From positions 969,001-1,033,000 of the forward strand of contig JALDNG010000039.1 in the NCBI GenBank assembly GCA_024349245.1: a DNA stretch of 64,000 bases, written 5' to 3'. Position numbers and translations under genes: made by a program. The notes under the pieces are model-generated. The model saw only the letters and a list, made by a program, of their open reading frames with translations, made no database searches and was not told the origin of the DNA. Numbering within the stretch: the first letter of the stretch is position 1; each line of letters starts with the position of its first letter. The stretch comes from Neodontobutis hainanensis (taxonomy: Eukaryota > Chordata > Actinopteri > Gobiiformes > Odontobutidae). Shown in pieces: positions 10,488-21,335 of the stretch.

Positions 10488-11779
10488 CAACGAAAAGGCT
10501 AGCATTGTCAAATGATCTGTTTCTGGTTTTAAACAGTGTTGTATGGCTGTGGCTTCATTGATTTAATAAATGTTTACATTATATATACAACCTGAAGGTA
10601 CATTTAAAGGAAGTGGTCTGTAGCCTGTATACCATCTTCAGGGACATTCAGACCTGTTTTAGGTTTAATCTTTACACTTTGTTTTTGAAGGAGGCACTTT
10701 TTCCACTTTTGTTCATCATTGCTGTAGATTCACCCACATTTCATTTGCTCACTTGAACCTACAGGCGTAAAAAAATAATTTACTTTTGTTCTTTATTTGG
10801 TGGTTTGTTTATTTATACATTAATCACCAATGCTGCATACATTAATGAGAGTGTTATAAAAACTCATTCCATAATACAGCCTTAAACACAGTTTGAATTG
10901 TTTATTAAAAACTATTCCCCAAATGATGTATTTTTTTCGAACATGATCCCTGAGGACAAACAGTTAAATATTCATTCTATGCACAGTGCATTTGAATGGC
11001 TCAGTGTTCTGAGCAAATCTGTATTTCTGATATTTTCAGTATCTACATTCTGTATTGGGTTTTATGCCAAATCCTCTTTGAGCAGCCAGGCCCTGATCTT
11101 ACAGGACAAGACTACAGCTTAGCTGATTGCTTTAACAGTTTTTTTGAAAAACCCAAAAGTCAAAGAATGGTGACAGGTAAAAAAGTATCACAACTCCTTA
11201 AAATAATTTAGTCTGTAATATGATTAATTTTTGAAAGAAAAGGTAAAAACAACTGTAAAAAGGTTTGTAATTCATAGGAATACATAAACCTTTAAAAACA
11301 ATGATATTCAGCATGTAAAATACTTTTCTTCATTGCTAGGGTTGATTTCTAGAAAGAATGGGCCACCAGAGAGTCTGCTCAAATATGATTAGTTATTTCA
11401 ATGAAAAGGGAGGGTCTAAAGTATTTACTGCTGTGATTGGTTACTTCTCAATGTCAATCAGCTTGCATTTTAATTATACACTACATTCACTAGCATTCAT
11501 CTGCTTCTTTATTGAAATATTCCTGCAGCTGCATTAGAGCCAAGCTGTGAATCTTTATTCTTAATTGTAACTTTTGGATTGTAAAAGCAAAAGGTAGGGA
11601 GTGTAAACATAGTTTATATAATTCATTTATGAAAATATTTACTTTCTTTACGCTTTCAAGGCTACGGTTACTGTCCGTCCCTGAACACCAGCCAAAACCA
11701 AGCTAACATTTGTATAAAATTAATCTACCTTTTCGAAACGTGTACATCATTTCTGCCTTTCGGTTCTTTGCCTGAACGT
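10488..11779. other. Unassigned AT-rich stretch
   Basis: No coding region or named repeat is visible. The last 140 bases before 11,788 could be the remnant of a 5' LTR of the gypsy element that follows, but I cannot place its start. Confidence 0.35.
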
Positions 11780-12031
11780 TACAGTACAATTTGGCCACAG
11801 TATGTAACCAGCAGACCCAAGTCCTCATGACTCTATGCTTAAAGCCATCATGGATCATATGAAGATGTTTTCCCGCAGTCTTACCGGACTACAAACCTAG
11901 TTGGCTTCCTTGGATTCCACTCCTTCTACCAGCACTCCATCTCCCTCCGATCTGTCTCCTGAGGCCCCGCCTCCGCCGAACAAAGAAGCATTTGTCCCTC
12001 CTCCTGCGCCGTGCTAAGATTGCTTTTTTAA

Positions 12032-13008
12032 TTGGCTGAGGGGAGGCTACTAGGAGATTGTTCTCTCTACGCTAGGGAAGCCGCAGCGTGGCCGAGTTCG
12101 CCATTGAGTTCTGTTTGTCCACTGTGGAGAATGGATGGAACGACGAGTCCTTGGGGTCTTTTTGCCCTCTGTCTCCTGGCTTCCCAGCACCTCGTCTGGG
12201 TCCTCCGCAGCCTCGGGGGAAGAGAGCCGGTAATCAGTTGTCTACGTCTTCTTTTTGCCCCCGGTCTCCTGCCTTCCCAGAACCTCCTCCGGTTCTTCCC
12301 CAGCCCATGCAACTGGGCCGTGCCCGCTTGGATGACGAGGAGAAGGCAACGGCATATTTCCACGGGGAGTCTTTTCTGCGGACAGCTGGGACATTTTCCC
12401 GCTACCTGCCCTGTTCAACCAGTAAAAGGGGCGGCTCGACAGTATTGAGAGATGTATTGTTGAGCCAAACCATCTGCTCCCACCAGGCCACAAATGGAGA
12501 CCTTGACTCTGCCTGTGCACTATGCCTGTGCAGAGTCAAGGTCACCGGAGCCAGAGCTGATAAAAGGTTTTTGGACCGTGAGGTGGCTAAGGAGCTGAGT
12601 ATCAAGACGCAACCGTTGGACCCTCCTCTGGAAGCCAAGGCCCTCAATGGACAAGTTCTGGCCCGGGTATCGGAACGTACACTCCCAATCCTTCTTCACC
12701 TCTCAGGTAATCACAAAGAGACTATAATTTTCCATATTTTTAACTGTTCTCACACGCCGCTGGTCCTGGAGTTACATTGGCTTAAACAACAAAACCCTCA
12801 TCTAGATTGGTCTGCCTGTCGTATAATGGCCTGGAGCAATTTTTGTCATTCACATTGCCTGCAGTCTGCCTTGCCTCCATTTTTTTTCAGGTCCAGCCCA
12901 GTTCCTGACCCCCATGACTTGTCTTCAGGGGGGTCAGGTGGCATGTTCAGTAAGCACCAGGCCCTATTTCTGCCACCCCACCGACCGTACGACTGCGCCA
13001 TTGATAAT
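12032..13008 (+). pseudogene. Gypsy gag-protease remnant
   Basis: One frame (up to about 12,448) holds a zinc-knuckle-like block (FCGQLGHFPATCP) that lacks its first cysteine. Another frame carries a retropepsin-like region (VSERTLPILLHLSGN, TPLVLELHWL, NPHLDWS) and then SLPPHRPYDCAID-type sequence that leads into RT. The protease active-site DSG is not visible where expected. Frameshifts separate gag from protease, and it is non-functional. Confidence 0.75.
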
Positions 13009-13079
13009 GATAATAATAATGGATTGGATTTATATTGCGCTTTTCTCCCAAGAGACCAAGGGACTCAAAGCGCTTACAG
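13006..13079 (-). mobile_element. L2-type 3' tail fragment, left half
   Basis: On the minus strand this ends in GCGCAATATAAATCC and an ATT-type repeat, a UnaL2/L2-like terminus. It is the left part of a fragment cut in two by the copia-like element; the right part is 17,714-17,852. Confidence 0.7.
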
Positions 13080-13241
13080 TGAAAAATAGCCACCAACACA
13101 ACGTAGTTCTGCACCAGGTCCACTTTATTCAACCGCCAAAAAGAGAACATTCCCCAACCCCCCACACCTCACCCCGGAAAACACTCCTCCTCGTCTCGCA
13201 GACTCTCACGATAATACATTCCCTCGCACATGAAGTTAACA
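13080..13241 (-). repeat. Copia-like 3' LTR
   Basis: Minus-strand TGTTAACTTC...ATTTTTCA, 162 bp, bounded by the polypurine tract on its inner side. It contains AATAAA on the minus strand (about 13,124-13,129), the likely polyadenylation signal. Confidence 0.88.
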
Positions 13242-13258
13242 ATCTCCTTCTCTTCTTT
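13242..13258 (-). other. Copia-like polypurine tract
   Basis: Minus strand AAAGAAGAGAAGGAGAT directly abuts the 3' LTR start. This is the expected primer site for plus-strand DNA synthesis. Confidence 0.85.
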
Positions 13259-13400
13259 AAATAAAAACATGAACGGGTGTTTTTCACATAAACCATTGTC
13301 ACACAAAAAAAAATGTTTTCAGAACACAGTAACATTTAAGTGCTTTTGCGTATTTAAACAAAAAAAACTGCACCAAGATAGATGGTCAATGGACCAGATA

Positions 13401-16400
13401 TTACAGTTTCCATACACCCTCATACAGCGCTTTAAGAAGCATAAGAGATGAAGCACCTTTTTTTTTCAAACAGTCGGCAAGTTGTGACTTGGCTTCTGAC
13501 CAACGCACTTCTTTGATTTTGTTAGTATGTATGAGCTCTTTGACACCGCTTATTTCTAATCTTAGTCTCTTCTCTGTGACCTGTTTTGTAGACTTAAGAG
13601 CGTCAAAGAGGGAATGGTTATCAGTAACACAGATAAGGGGAAGATCATTAAGATCAGCTTTACCAGTAGTGAGCTCAGAGTAAAGCAAAGCCAAGAACAT
13701 AGCATTGTCAATACCATCTGACATGGCAAGGGTTTCTCCTGCCAGTGTGCTTCTTACCACACGTCTGATTTTTTTAGATTGCCAAAACAGTGGAGAGAAC
13801 TTTCCTGTTTTTTCCATAAGTGCAATTAGAGCCCCACCCTGTGTGCCTCCATCTGGAAGATTGCCCAGTGCAGCATCACTGAAGACCACCAAACTCAAAT
13901 CATCACTGTTGCCCAAGTATTGAAACTTAAGTGTTACCTTCTCTGACTTAGGTTTACGGATCACTCTGTTCACTTCATGTATGGACTGAACAGTAGCATT
14001 CTTAATGTTGGATGCTAGGCTACATGTGTCAAACATAACATCTGGTCTTGTTTGTTTACCAACCCACAAAACCTGTCCTATTTTGGATCTGAGTTGTTCT
14101 CTTTCTTTCTCGTTTAGTGGAGCCTCTCTCTGTACAGCACGTGTTGCCTGTAAGTGAACTGGTTGTAGGTTTTCAATATAACTGTGCTGATGCACCTGCA
14201 CTACACCACCCACAGTAGCAATGTTCATCCCCACATATAAAAAACTCTCATGCTCTTCACAACCCACTTGAAATGCAGATTTAAGTACAGGGATGACATT
14301 ATTTACAAAATGTTCTGAACCTGCCCCAAAAAAATCATCCACGTGGCATGCCAGTACTCCTGTCACCTCAGACTGCTCATTCTGCCAATAAAACACTGCA
14401 AGATCAACCCGTGACATTTTACCACCACTGTTCAGCATGAGTTCTTTGACTTTGTTGTACCAGTAGAGAGAAGCATCTGCAAGTCCATACACACATTTCT
14501 TTAGTTTCCACAACACTTTGTCTGCGCCCGCCTCTGGTGGAGGACGAATGTAAATGTCTCTTGAGAGTTCCATTCCCTGCAAAAAAGTAGACTTAACATC
14601 CATAGAATTCACTTGCCATTTGTTTTGACAAATAACAGTTAACAGCAGCCTGAGTGACTCTGATGCACATGTGGGAGAATCTTTTTGTAGCTCATGAATA
14701 TTGACTCTCGCCACAAGGCGGGCTTTGGGAACAATACCATTAGAAGTTTCCTTCAACGTACAGACACATCTAGTAGAGATACATTTCTGACCCTTGTCTG
14801 TGACTTCTTTGTAAACATTATTATTTTGCCAGTTTTCAATCTCTTGCTGTTTAGCAGCATCAAAAGAGATGTCTTTGGTAATAAGTACATCACCATCGGT
14901 GTTTTCACATTCAGTGAGAAGATCATCAACATGTGACATGTCTAAAGCTTCCTTTTTACCCTCGCTGCCATTTGGTTCAAGATACTGCACATTGTACCAG
15001 TTTCTATATTGCCCTTTTGTTTTCCCTGCTCTGCCTAAAACTGTGTGTTTATTACCATCATCTCTGTTTGTAAATGTCACTGTCTGACCTGTTCTCAGTT
15101 TGACACCAGTTGAAACCACTGTATTAGTAGCATCACTCTCTGTCTCATTAGTTTGTCTCACGTCTTCTCTATCATCTGTTTCTGTGTTTTCAGGGATTTG
15201 TACTTCTCTGTTAACACTCATTTCATCATCTGAATTCTCTGACACATCAGTGTGTATTAAGTTTTCTTTTTCTTTACTATTTTCAGGGATATCAGGTAGT
15301 ACAGGTGTATCCTCATCATGTGCATTAACTTTATTCAGCCTGGACTGGTGTACTCTGACAAGGATCCCACCATGTCTGACAAACACTACAAAGCCATCTT
15401 GACCGATAACTACAGCAGGGGCATTCCACTCTGTACTGTCTGCTCGTTTGTAGTACACTCTGTCTCCTGTCTCGTACTTTTCATCTGTAGGCCTGAGCTG
15501 CTTTTGTAAAGCTCTTCTTATCCTTTTTGAGCATTCCACCTCTGTGAATACTCTTCTGGAAGCATGCAACGCTGCTAGGTGCTGTCCCACTCTAGTACTC
15601 ATAGAAGTGCCTTCTAGAGCAGGCAGTTTATTAACCAAAACGGAGGGAAGATTAGGACTGTGACCAAATACAAGCTGATGTGAACTATAACCATGCACAT
15701 TGATCATACTGTTTTTGGGCATTAGAGCCCAGTCTAGAGCAATCTGCCAGCCACACCCGTTTTCCCTTTTCACCTTCAGGAGGATCTCAGTCAGTGTCAT
15801 GTTATGTCTCTCCAGCAGCCCGTTGCTCCAAGGACTGTATGCCGCTGTAGTCTTCATCTCAATGTTGAATTTTTCTGGCATCTCTCTTATCTCCTCATTG
15901 TTGAACTCGCCACCGTTATCAGTGTATATCCGTTTTGGGGCACCATGAACACTTATCCACGAGTGAATGAAAGAGTTGACAATCTCTGAGGCTTTCTTTG
16001 TTCTCACAATGTTTCCAGCGCTGAAGCGTGTAAAATGGTCGATGATGTGGCGGTACCATATGCCAGGTTCCAGCTCATGTAAATCCATTGCCACCGTCTC
16101 ATTGTACTCTGAGGCTAAAGGCAAACCAACAGCAGGCCTGGGCTTGGTCCTGCTATATCGTTGACATATCTCACAGTCACGGATGATCTCTTGCAGAATA
16201 ACTGGACCGTCTTTGTCAGTATTTCCAGAGCTGAGGATGAGCCTCTGTAGCCGGTCTGCAGAGGCGTGGCCAAACTGCTTGTGAAGCTTCAGGAGAAATT
16301 TACGTTTATCTTTTGTAGACATCTCTGCTGTGACGACAAGGATTTCACTTTCATTGGTGTCCGCTTCAGTATTACCATCTCAATTGTCAACACAATAGTG

Positions 16401-17537
16401 TCCCGAACTAGTGAGCTCAAGAGTCACTGGTTGCTTGAACATGACAACTTTGTCATTCTCCATGTCTAAAACAGTTCCTGCTCTCTTTAGAGCCATTTTG
16501 CTCAGCAATAAGGGAATATCAACGGGAACAACTTCCGTTTCAATGTGACATTTTGTTGGCCCGAACTTAGCAGGAAGCTTTAGCTTCCTATTGGAGTGTA
16601 CCACCTGACCATCACCAAATATGAAAGGTCTGCAGCTTGAAGATTCTGTTTGCATCAGTTTCTATATTTGGCTTTGGCTCAGGTCTTCCATGTAACTATC
16701 CAGCCACTTTTCACCACAAACAGTACGTGTGCATGCTGTATCAATGATAGCTGATCCCAGTGATTCAGTTAGGAAGACCTCAGAGTCCGTCATGACTTTT
16801 GTAAACAGTGTAATGTTACACTCTTTGACATTTTCATCTTCTGCTAGCTTTACTTCATTTCTACGATGATTACAGACTTTGGCCCAATGGTACGTGCTCT
16901 GACAAATTACGCATTTTGTTCGCTTACCATATCTGTCGAGTGGGTTTGTACCTTGCTGTGGCTGCCACTGTCTGCTCTGTGACTGGCTGTTGTTCCGTCT
17001 GAATTTACACGGTGTCCTCTGCTCTGTGAAAAACGCCACATCTTGAGTCTCTCTGCCTCCGCTTGCTCCACTGGTTTTTCCTCCGAAAATCCGTTTTAAC
17101 GCTAACTTCATGGATGCGAATGTTAAATCCGCGCATTCTGTAAGTGCTAGCTGCTTACTCTTCTCTTCAAGACAAGCCGTGTCCAGGAGTTTAAACGCTA
17201 ACACAGCGTCAGGCAGGGTCATGTTGTACTTCTTCATGCGGTTGTATCTCTGCTCAAAGTCTATGATGTAATCTGCCATGGACACCGCGCTGTCTTTGGT
17301 AATCGAGTCGAAATGAGAGTATGCTTCATAAGCGCGGTCTTTTTCTTTTCTCAAGAATACGAAATCCAATTTATCTAGCAAGGTTTTCATACCGTCATTG
17401 TTGTTCAAATCACCGCGAGTGCCTGTTTTTTTTTTGTCCAAATCCGTAACAAGTGTCCAAATACTAATTTCATTTTTCCAGCACTCGTATGGTCTGGTTT
17501 CGTCAAACTTAGGCGGTACTCTATAGTTGGAAACCAT
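13401..17537 (-). pseudogene. Copia-like gag-pol polyprotein, one frame, two in-frame stops
   Basis: A single minus-strand frame of about 1,378 codons. Gag (17,537-16,662) has a CX2CX4HX4C knuckle (CVICQSTYHWAKVC) and a protease block with IIDTACT. Integrase follows, with an HHCC finger (HKQFGH, CEIC) and the D, D, E residues in AMDLHE, TDNGGEF and LLERHN, the last two about 35 residues apart. RT has VKSTFLQG and CHVDDFFGAG (near 14,335). RNase H has VVFSDAALG, LAGETLAM and CVTDNHS. The only breaks are a TAG at 16,664-16,662 and a TGA at 16,382-16,380; there is no frameshift. The short acidic region between integrase and RT (about 15,330-14,920) is a typical linker. A readthrough gag-pol stop is possible for the first stop; the second lies upstream of the integrase. 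Confidence 0.88.
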
Positions 17538-17549
17538 CCTCTGCTACCA
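17530..17549 (-). other. Primer-binding site for initiator tRNA-Met, overlapping the gag start
   Basis: Directly next to the 5' LTR, the minus strand reads TGGTAGCAGAGGATGGTTTC. It is complementary over 20 nt to the 3' end of vertebrate initiator tRNA-Met as I know it. The gag ATG (17,537-17,535) lies inside this site, only 12 nt from the LTR. Confidence 0.85.
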
Positions 17550-17713
17550 TGAAAAATAGCCACCAACACAACGTAGTTCTGCACCAGGTCCACTTTATTC
17601 AATTGCCAAAAAGAGAACACTCCCCAACCCCCCACACCTCACCCCGGAAAACAGTCTCCTCCCCGTCTCGCAGACTCTCACGATAATACATTCCCTCACA
17701 CATAAAGTTAACA
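17550..17713 (-). repeat. Copia-like 5' LTR
   Basis: 164-bp LTR in the same orientation as the 3' copy, TGTTAACTTTATG...ATTTTTCA on the minus strand. It is followed on the outer side by ACAG, which matches the four bases preceding the other LTR. Confidence 0.88.
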
Positions 17714-17852
17714 ACAGGCCTTCCATTATTCATTCATACACAGTCATTCTGGTGATGGTAAGCTACAACTGTAGCCACAGATGCCCTGGGGCAGCCATTT
17801 TGTGCCTACGGCCTCTCCGACCAACACCACACGCATTCACTAAACATTCTTA
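17714..17852 (-). mobile_element. L2-type 3' fragment, right half
   Basis: It continues the 13,006-13,079 fragment across the copia-like insertion. The sequence with GTAGCCACAGATGCCCTGGGG belongs to a common fish repeat that precedes such tails. The gypsy coding sequence resumes at about 17,853. Confidence 0.65.
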
Positions 17853-18147
17853 CACATCCATATGATCTTCTCCCTGGAGCGCCTCTGCCCAGCAGCTGTC
17901 TCTACACGTTCTCGTGGCCAGAGACTGAGGCTATGGAGAAGTATATTCAGGAGTATTTGGCGGCAGGTATCATCCGACCAACTTCCTTCCCGGTGGGTGC
18001 GGGGGTTTTTTTTGTGGACAAGAAAGACAAGTCACTGCAACCCTGTATTGATTTTCTGGGACTTAATAAGATCACCATTAAGAACAAGTACCCACTTCCA
18101 TTGATCAGCTCTGTCTTCACTCCCCTCTGCGGTTCTATGGTCTTCAC
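17853..18147 (+). pseudogene. Gypsy RT, N-terminal part
   Basis: Blocks MEKYIQEYLAAGIIRPTS, GAGVFFVDKKDKSLQPCID and NKYPLPLISS are the start of a Ty3/gypsy RT. The frame is cut after a MVFT block by the hAT element at 18,148 and resumes at 18,896. A small shift lies upstream near 17,900. Confidence 0.8.
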
Positions 18148-18895
18148 CAGTGTTGGAAGTAACGGCGTTACTAACAGAGTTTATTTTTCAGTAAAGGAGT
18201 AATCTAATTTATTACTTTTGCCATCGTTGCAATGCCGTTATTGTTACGGAGAATGTAAAGTGTCTCGTTACTACAATTTGGTTGAATAAAGCGCGAGGTG
18301 TCATGCTTTGGCCACACATCAGCTGTTGCTGGAGAGAGCAGGGGTGGGGATGATGACACCGTTGCAAATGCGATGATTTGCTGGGTGGGCGGTGTCCTGC
18401 TGACGCGGTCTCACTGCACGCGCTGACTACCACTAAACACAAGACAGCGACAGCGATAATGGCGACGAGCCGGGGAAATTCAAAGGTAGCGTTCTCGAAC
18501 TGGAAGTACCGGCACTACTTCTTGTTGAATTTAAAGGCAAGAATGTTTCTGTAACATGCACGCTATGCCCAGGAAAAAATACTTTATCCACGTCTGCCTC
18601 AAGCAACTCAAATCTCATGAAACACCTCACATCAACACATGCTTACACAACCTACGTTACAACCACTGGTTAGATGGGGAGTATTTTAGTATAGATTTTT
18701 TCTTCAGTCAGTTAATATAAATGTTATAGAATGTAATAGTGTTATAGAACATAAAAAAAATAACTTCAGTTACATTGTTGAGTAACTAATTACTTTTACA
18801 ATGTGGTAACTGAGTTACTAACTCAATAACTTTTTGGGAGTAAGTAATGTGTAACTGGAAATAATTACTTTTTTTAAGTAAGCTGACCAACACTG
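18148..18895 (+). mobile_element. hAT transposon, internally deleted, 748 bp
   Basis: Perfect 9-bp terminal inverted repeats (CAGTGTTGG and CCAACACTG) sit between perfect 8-bp direct repeats GTCTTCAC (18,140-18,147 and 18,896-18,903), the hAT signature. The interior has GTAACGGCGTTACT-type subterminal sequence and a short remnant of a BED zinc finger, but no transposase core, so it must have moved with help from another copy. Confidence 0.92.
18490..18672 (+). pseudogene. BED zinc-finger remnant of a hAT transposase
   Basis: A frame ending at 18,670-18,672 reads VSVTCTLCPGKN, then NLMKHLTSTHAY: a C-X2-C ... H-X4-H finger of the ZBED type found at the N-terminus of hAT transposases. The ATG near 18,459 is in a different frame, so a frameshift separates start and finger. 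The catalytic domain is absent. Confidence 0.7.
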
Positions 18896-19760
18896 GTCTT
18901 CACCAAGATAGATCTCCGCAATGCCTATCATCTTGTGCGCATTAGAGAGGGGGATGAATGGAAGACGGCCTTCAACACCCCCCTGGGACGTTTGAATATC
19001 TTCCAAAACCCTGACTTATTGTCCAGGCTCGAAAGACCTGAAGCCGGATGTCTTGTCCCGAGTCTTCGCCACGGGCCCGCTAGCTCCCGAAGAGGAAGAG
19101 CCAGTCCTGCCCCAGTCCTGTATTGTGGCTAAGCTCACCTGGGAGATTCTGTTCAACCCTAAAGATTGAACAGAATGGAAGTGGCACTGCGTGGCACATC
19201 GTCCGCCAATCTCTCCAGCTGGAGTTCTCACCTTCCTTGGGTGGAGTATGCTCATAACACCTTGGTGAACTCCTCCCTAGGTATGTCTCACTTTAAATGT
19301 TGTTATGGTTACCAACCACCCCTATTCGCGAAACAAGAACAAGAGCTGGCTGTTCCTTCAGTTCAGGATCACCTTTGCCAATGTCACCAGGTCTGAACCA
19401 AGGCCCAATCAGCCCTTGTACGTGCCTCGGTCCAGTTGCAGGTCTACGCCAACCGTCGCCGCACCCCTGCTCCTACATACGTGCCAGGACAAAGGGTTTG
19501 GCAGTTGTCTAAGGACCTGCCATTGAGGGTCGAGTTGAAAAAGTTCGCACCACGGTTCATTGGCCCATTTGATGGTGGAAAGGGTAATTAACCCCATGGC
19601 GGTGCAACTGAAGCTTCCTGAGTTGCTGAAGAGCCATCTCACGTTCCATGTGTCCCTGATCAAGCCTCTCCAGTCTAGCCTCTTGCTTCAGCCTAGCCCT
19701 CTCTGGCTACTCCAGGAGATTTCTCCTCCTGCTCCCTCTCCCCTGCCGGCCCGCTGAGTG
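18896..19760 (+). pseudogene. Gypsy RT/integrase remnant
   Basis: After the hAT element the RT continues (RIREGDEWKTAFNTPLG), then a deletion joins it to the RNase H/integrase boundary (KPDVLSRVFA in another frame, near 19,045). Integrase blocks follow: SWSSHLPWVEYAHNTLV and GYQPPLFA (19,210-19,340), and a C-terminal domain with FIGPFD (19,553). Multiple frameshifts and stops are present. The active-site Y-DD block of RT and the integrase core are missing. Confidence 0.8.
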
Positions 19761-19870
19761 GGGACAGGTATGTGGAAGCTCATGTAGACTCAGCCAAGCT
19801 GTGTCCAGTTGTTAATCATCTGGGTACAAAGAGCACCTCGTCCAGTTCCTCCGTCTGCCACAGTCCAACA

Positions 19871-21124
19871 AAGTGGAAAACTTCAGAATCACAAACAGAG
19901 CAAATTTGTCTTGGCAGCACATAAAGCCAGTTTACCCAGCCTCCTCATTTAGCTTCTGCTTCTGCTGTTTTGACTAATGGCTGTAGAAATGATGGAGGAA
20001 GGAATTAGACAGGTCCAAGCTTGGTTTCTGTGCTCCCAGCCAGGCCAAATAAATCAAGCCTCGCCATAAACTCGGCTGCTTTGGAAACTCAGCCTCCTGT
20101 CATGTGCATTTAATCTGATTGTATTTTTATGTAGCGCTCTCTGAGGGAGGCTACAACAATAATGGCTCCCTCTGGCTCTGTTTTTTTCTGAAAGGCCTCC
20201 TGTCGAGCAGCACTGTTTACAGAACACTCCAAATTTTTACAGTCTATCTTAAAAAACTGCACTACTTTTTTAGGTTTTAATAAAGTTTGAACAGATTTCT
20301 TTGTGTCTCGTTTTATTTTTAACAGGGGCTCAGGTCCGATCTGCCATGGAGGCATGCAGTGAGTAGCTAATGCTAAAGGTCGACAGACGTTAATTATTCT
20401 GTATTACTTTTTCAAAAATGAGTGGCTTGTCTACCTCTAAGGTTTTTTGCTTCTCTGTATCATTTCTCTGTAATTACTGGCATTTTACAATGTGTAAACG
20501 CGTGTTCTGAGGAGAGGGTTCTGGTGCATTTGCTCCTGGAGCAGGAGGGCATGAGTCAAAGACAAAACTGAGGCCTGTAGCTAAAAAAATATTGACAATT
20601 AATTTGGTAATTATTCTAAAATATAGTCTAAATATATATATATTTTATACATAATTATATTATACATTAAAGTCTGTGAAGGTTCTCAGTCATCCAGGTC
20701 ATCTTGAAAAAAAATGTTAAAGCAAAGGCATGTGGAAACCTAGTCTAGATGCCTTTGCTTTAAACTTATCTTCATTATACATTAAAATGTATATTGTGTA
20801 ATTTGTTAAACCAATGAAATGATAAATAACTGGGGAAGTTTTTCAAAAATAGAAGTAACCGGACCAGGTTCTAGAAGCATCTATTTTCTGGAGCTGGATA
20901 CTTCAGTGAGTCCAGACCTGGTCCTTCTCATCTCAGACCCGTGAGCACATCCACCTGATCACAGCAGGACAATAAACATTGCAAAATAAACATCCACAAA
21001 AAGCAGCACGGCCTTTACAAATGAAGTGAAAGCAATTCTGGATAAATCCTAACTGGAGACTGTGCGACAAACAGAAAAAAAGACATAATGTCCATTTTTC
21101 TAAAGTAAGTAAGTAGCTTCTGTT
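19871..21124. other. Unassigned stretch with short repeat matches
   Basis: No coding region. 20,690-20,715 carries GTGAAGGTTCTCAGTCATCC, common in fish repeats. 20,862-20,985 shares about 90 bp (GACCAGGTTCTAGAAGCATC onward) with 42,730-42,805, showing a dispersed repeat whose second copy lies beside the 11.6-kb transposon. Confidence 0.45.
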
Positions 21125-21129
21125 CTTGT

Positions 21130-21335
21130 TGCGGTGACGCAGTGGCTCAATGGTAGAGCGGTCATCCTACCTTCCAGTGGTGTTCCAGCAGTATAACACT
21201 GGTGAATGGAACCATAATGTAAGTCGCTTTGAATGAAAGTGTCAACTAAAAATGTTAATGCAACACTGGTGATTGGAAGCTTTGTGTAAGTCGCTTTGGA
21301 TAAAAGCATCTGCTAAAAAAAATAAATGTAAATGT
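21130..21335 (+). mobile_element. tRNA-derived SINE with duplicated tail
   Basis: A box-like GTGGCTCAATGGTAGAGCGG is followed by a shortened body. Two successive copies of the GTAAGTCGCTTTG...AAA tail (about 21,220 and 21,285) precede TAAATG. The B box and most of the middle block are lost. Confidence 0.7.

Larger units (their letters stand above)
13080..17713 (-). mobile_element. Ty1/copia-like LTR retrotransposon
   Basis: A complete element of 4,634 bp on the minus strand: 164-bp 5' LTR (17,550-17,713), primer-binding site (17,530-17,549), one gag-protease-integrase-RT-RNase H frame (17,537-13,401), polypurine tract (13,242-13,258) and 162-bp 3' LTR (13,080-13,241). It is flanked by ACAG on both sides (13,076-13,079 and 17,714-17,717). 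The LTRs are very short and differ at only about eight positions, so the insertion is fairly recent. Integrase before RT marks the copia order. Confidence 0.9.
11780..19870 (+). mobile_element. Sushi-like Ty3/gypsy retrotransposon, split by later insertions
   Basis: Gypsy pieces lie at about 11,780-13,005 (gag and protease), 17,853-18,147 (RT start) and 18,896-19,870 (RT remainder, RNase H/integrase boundary, integrase C-terminus). Removing two inserted blocks (13,006-17,852 and 18,148-18,895) rejoins them in order. The protein blocks match the chromovirus-type sushi group as I know it. Internal RT and integrase sequence is partly missing even without the insertions. No intact LTR was recognised, so the boundaries are approximate. 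Confidence 0.8.

Noticed and set aside
12067..12363. Arg-rich minus-strand open frame
   Set aside because: Antisense shadow of the gypsy gag region.
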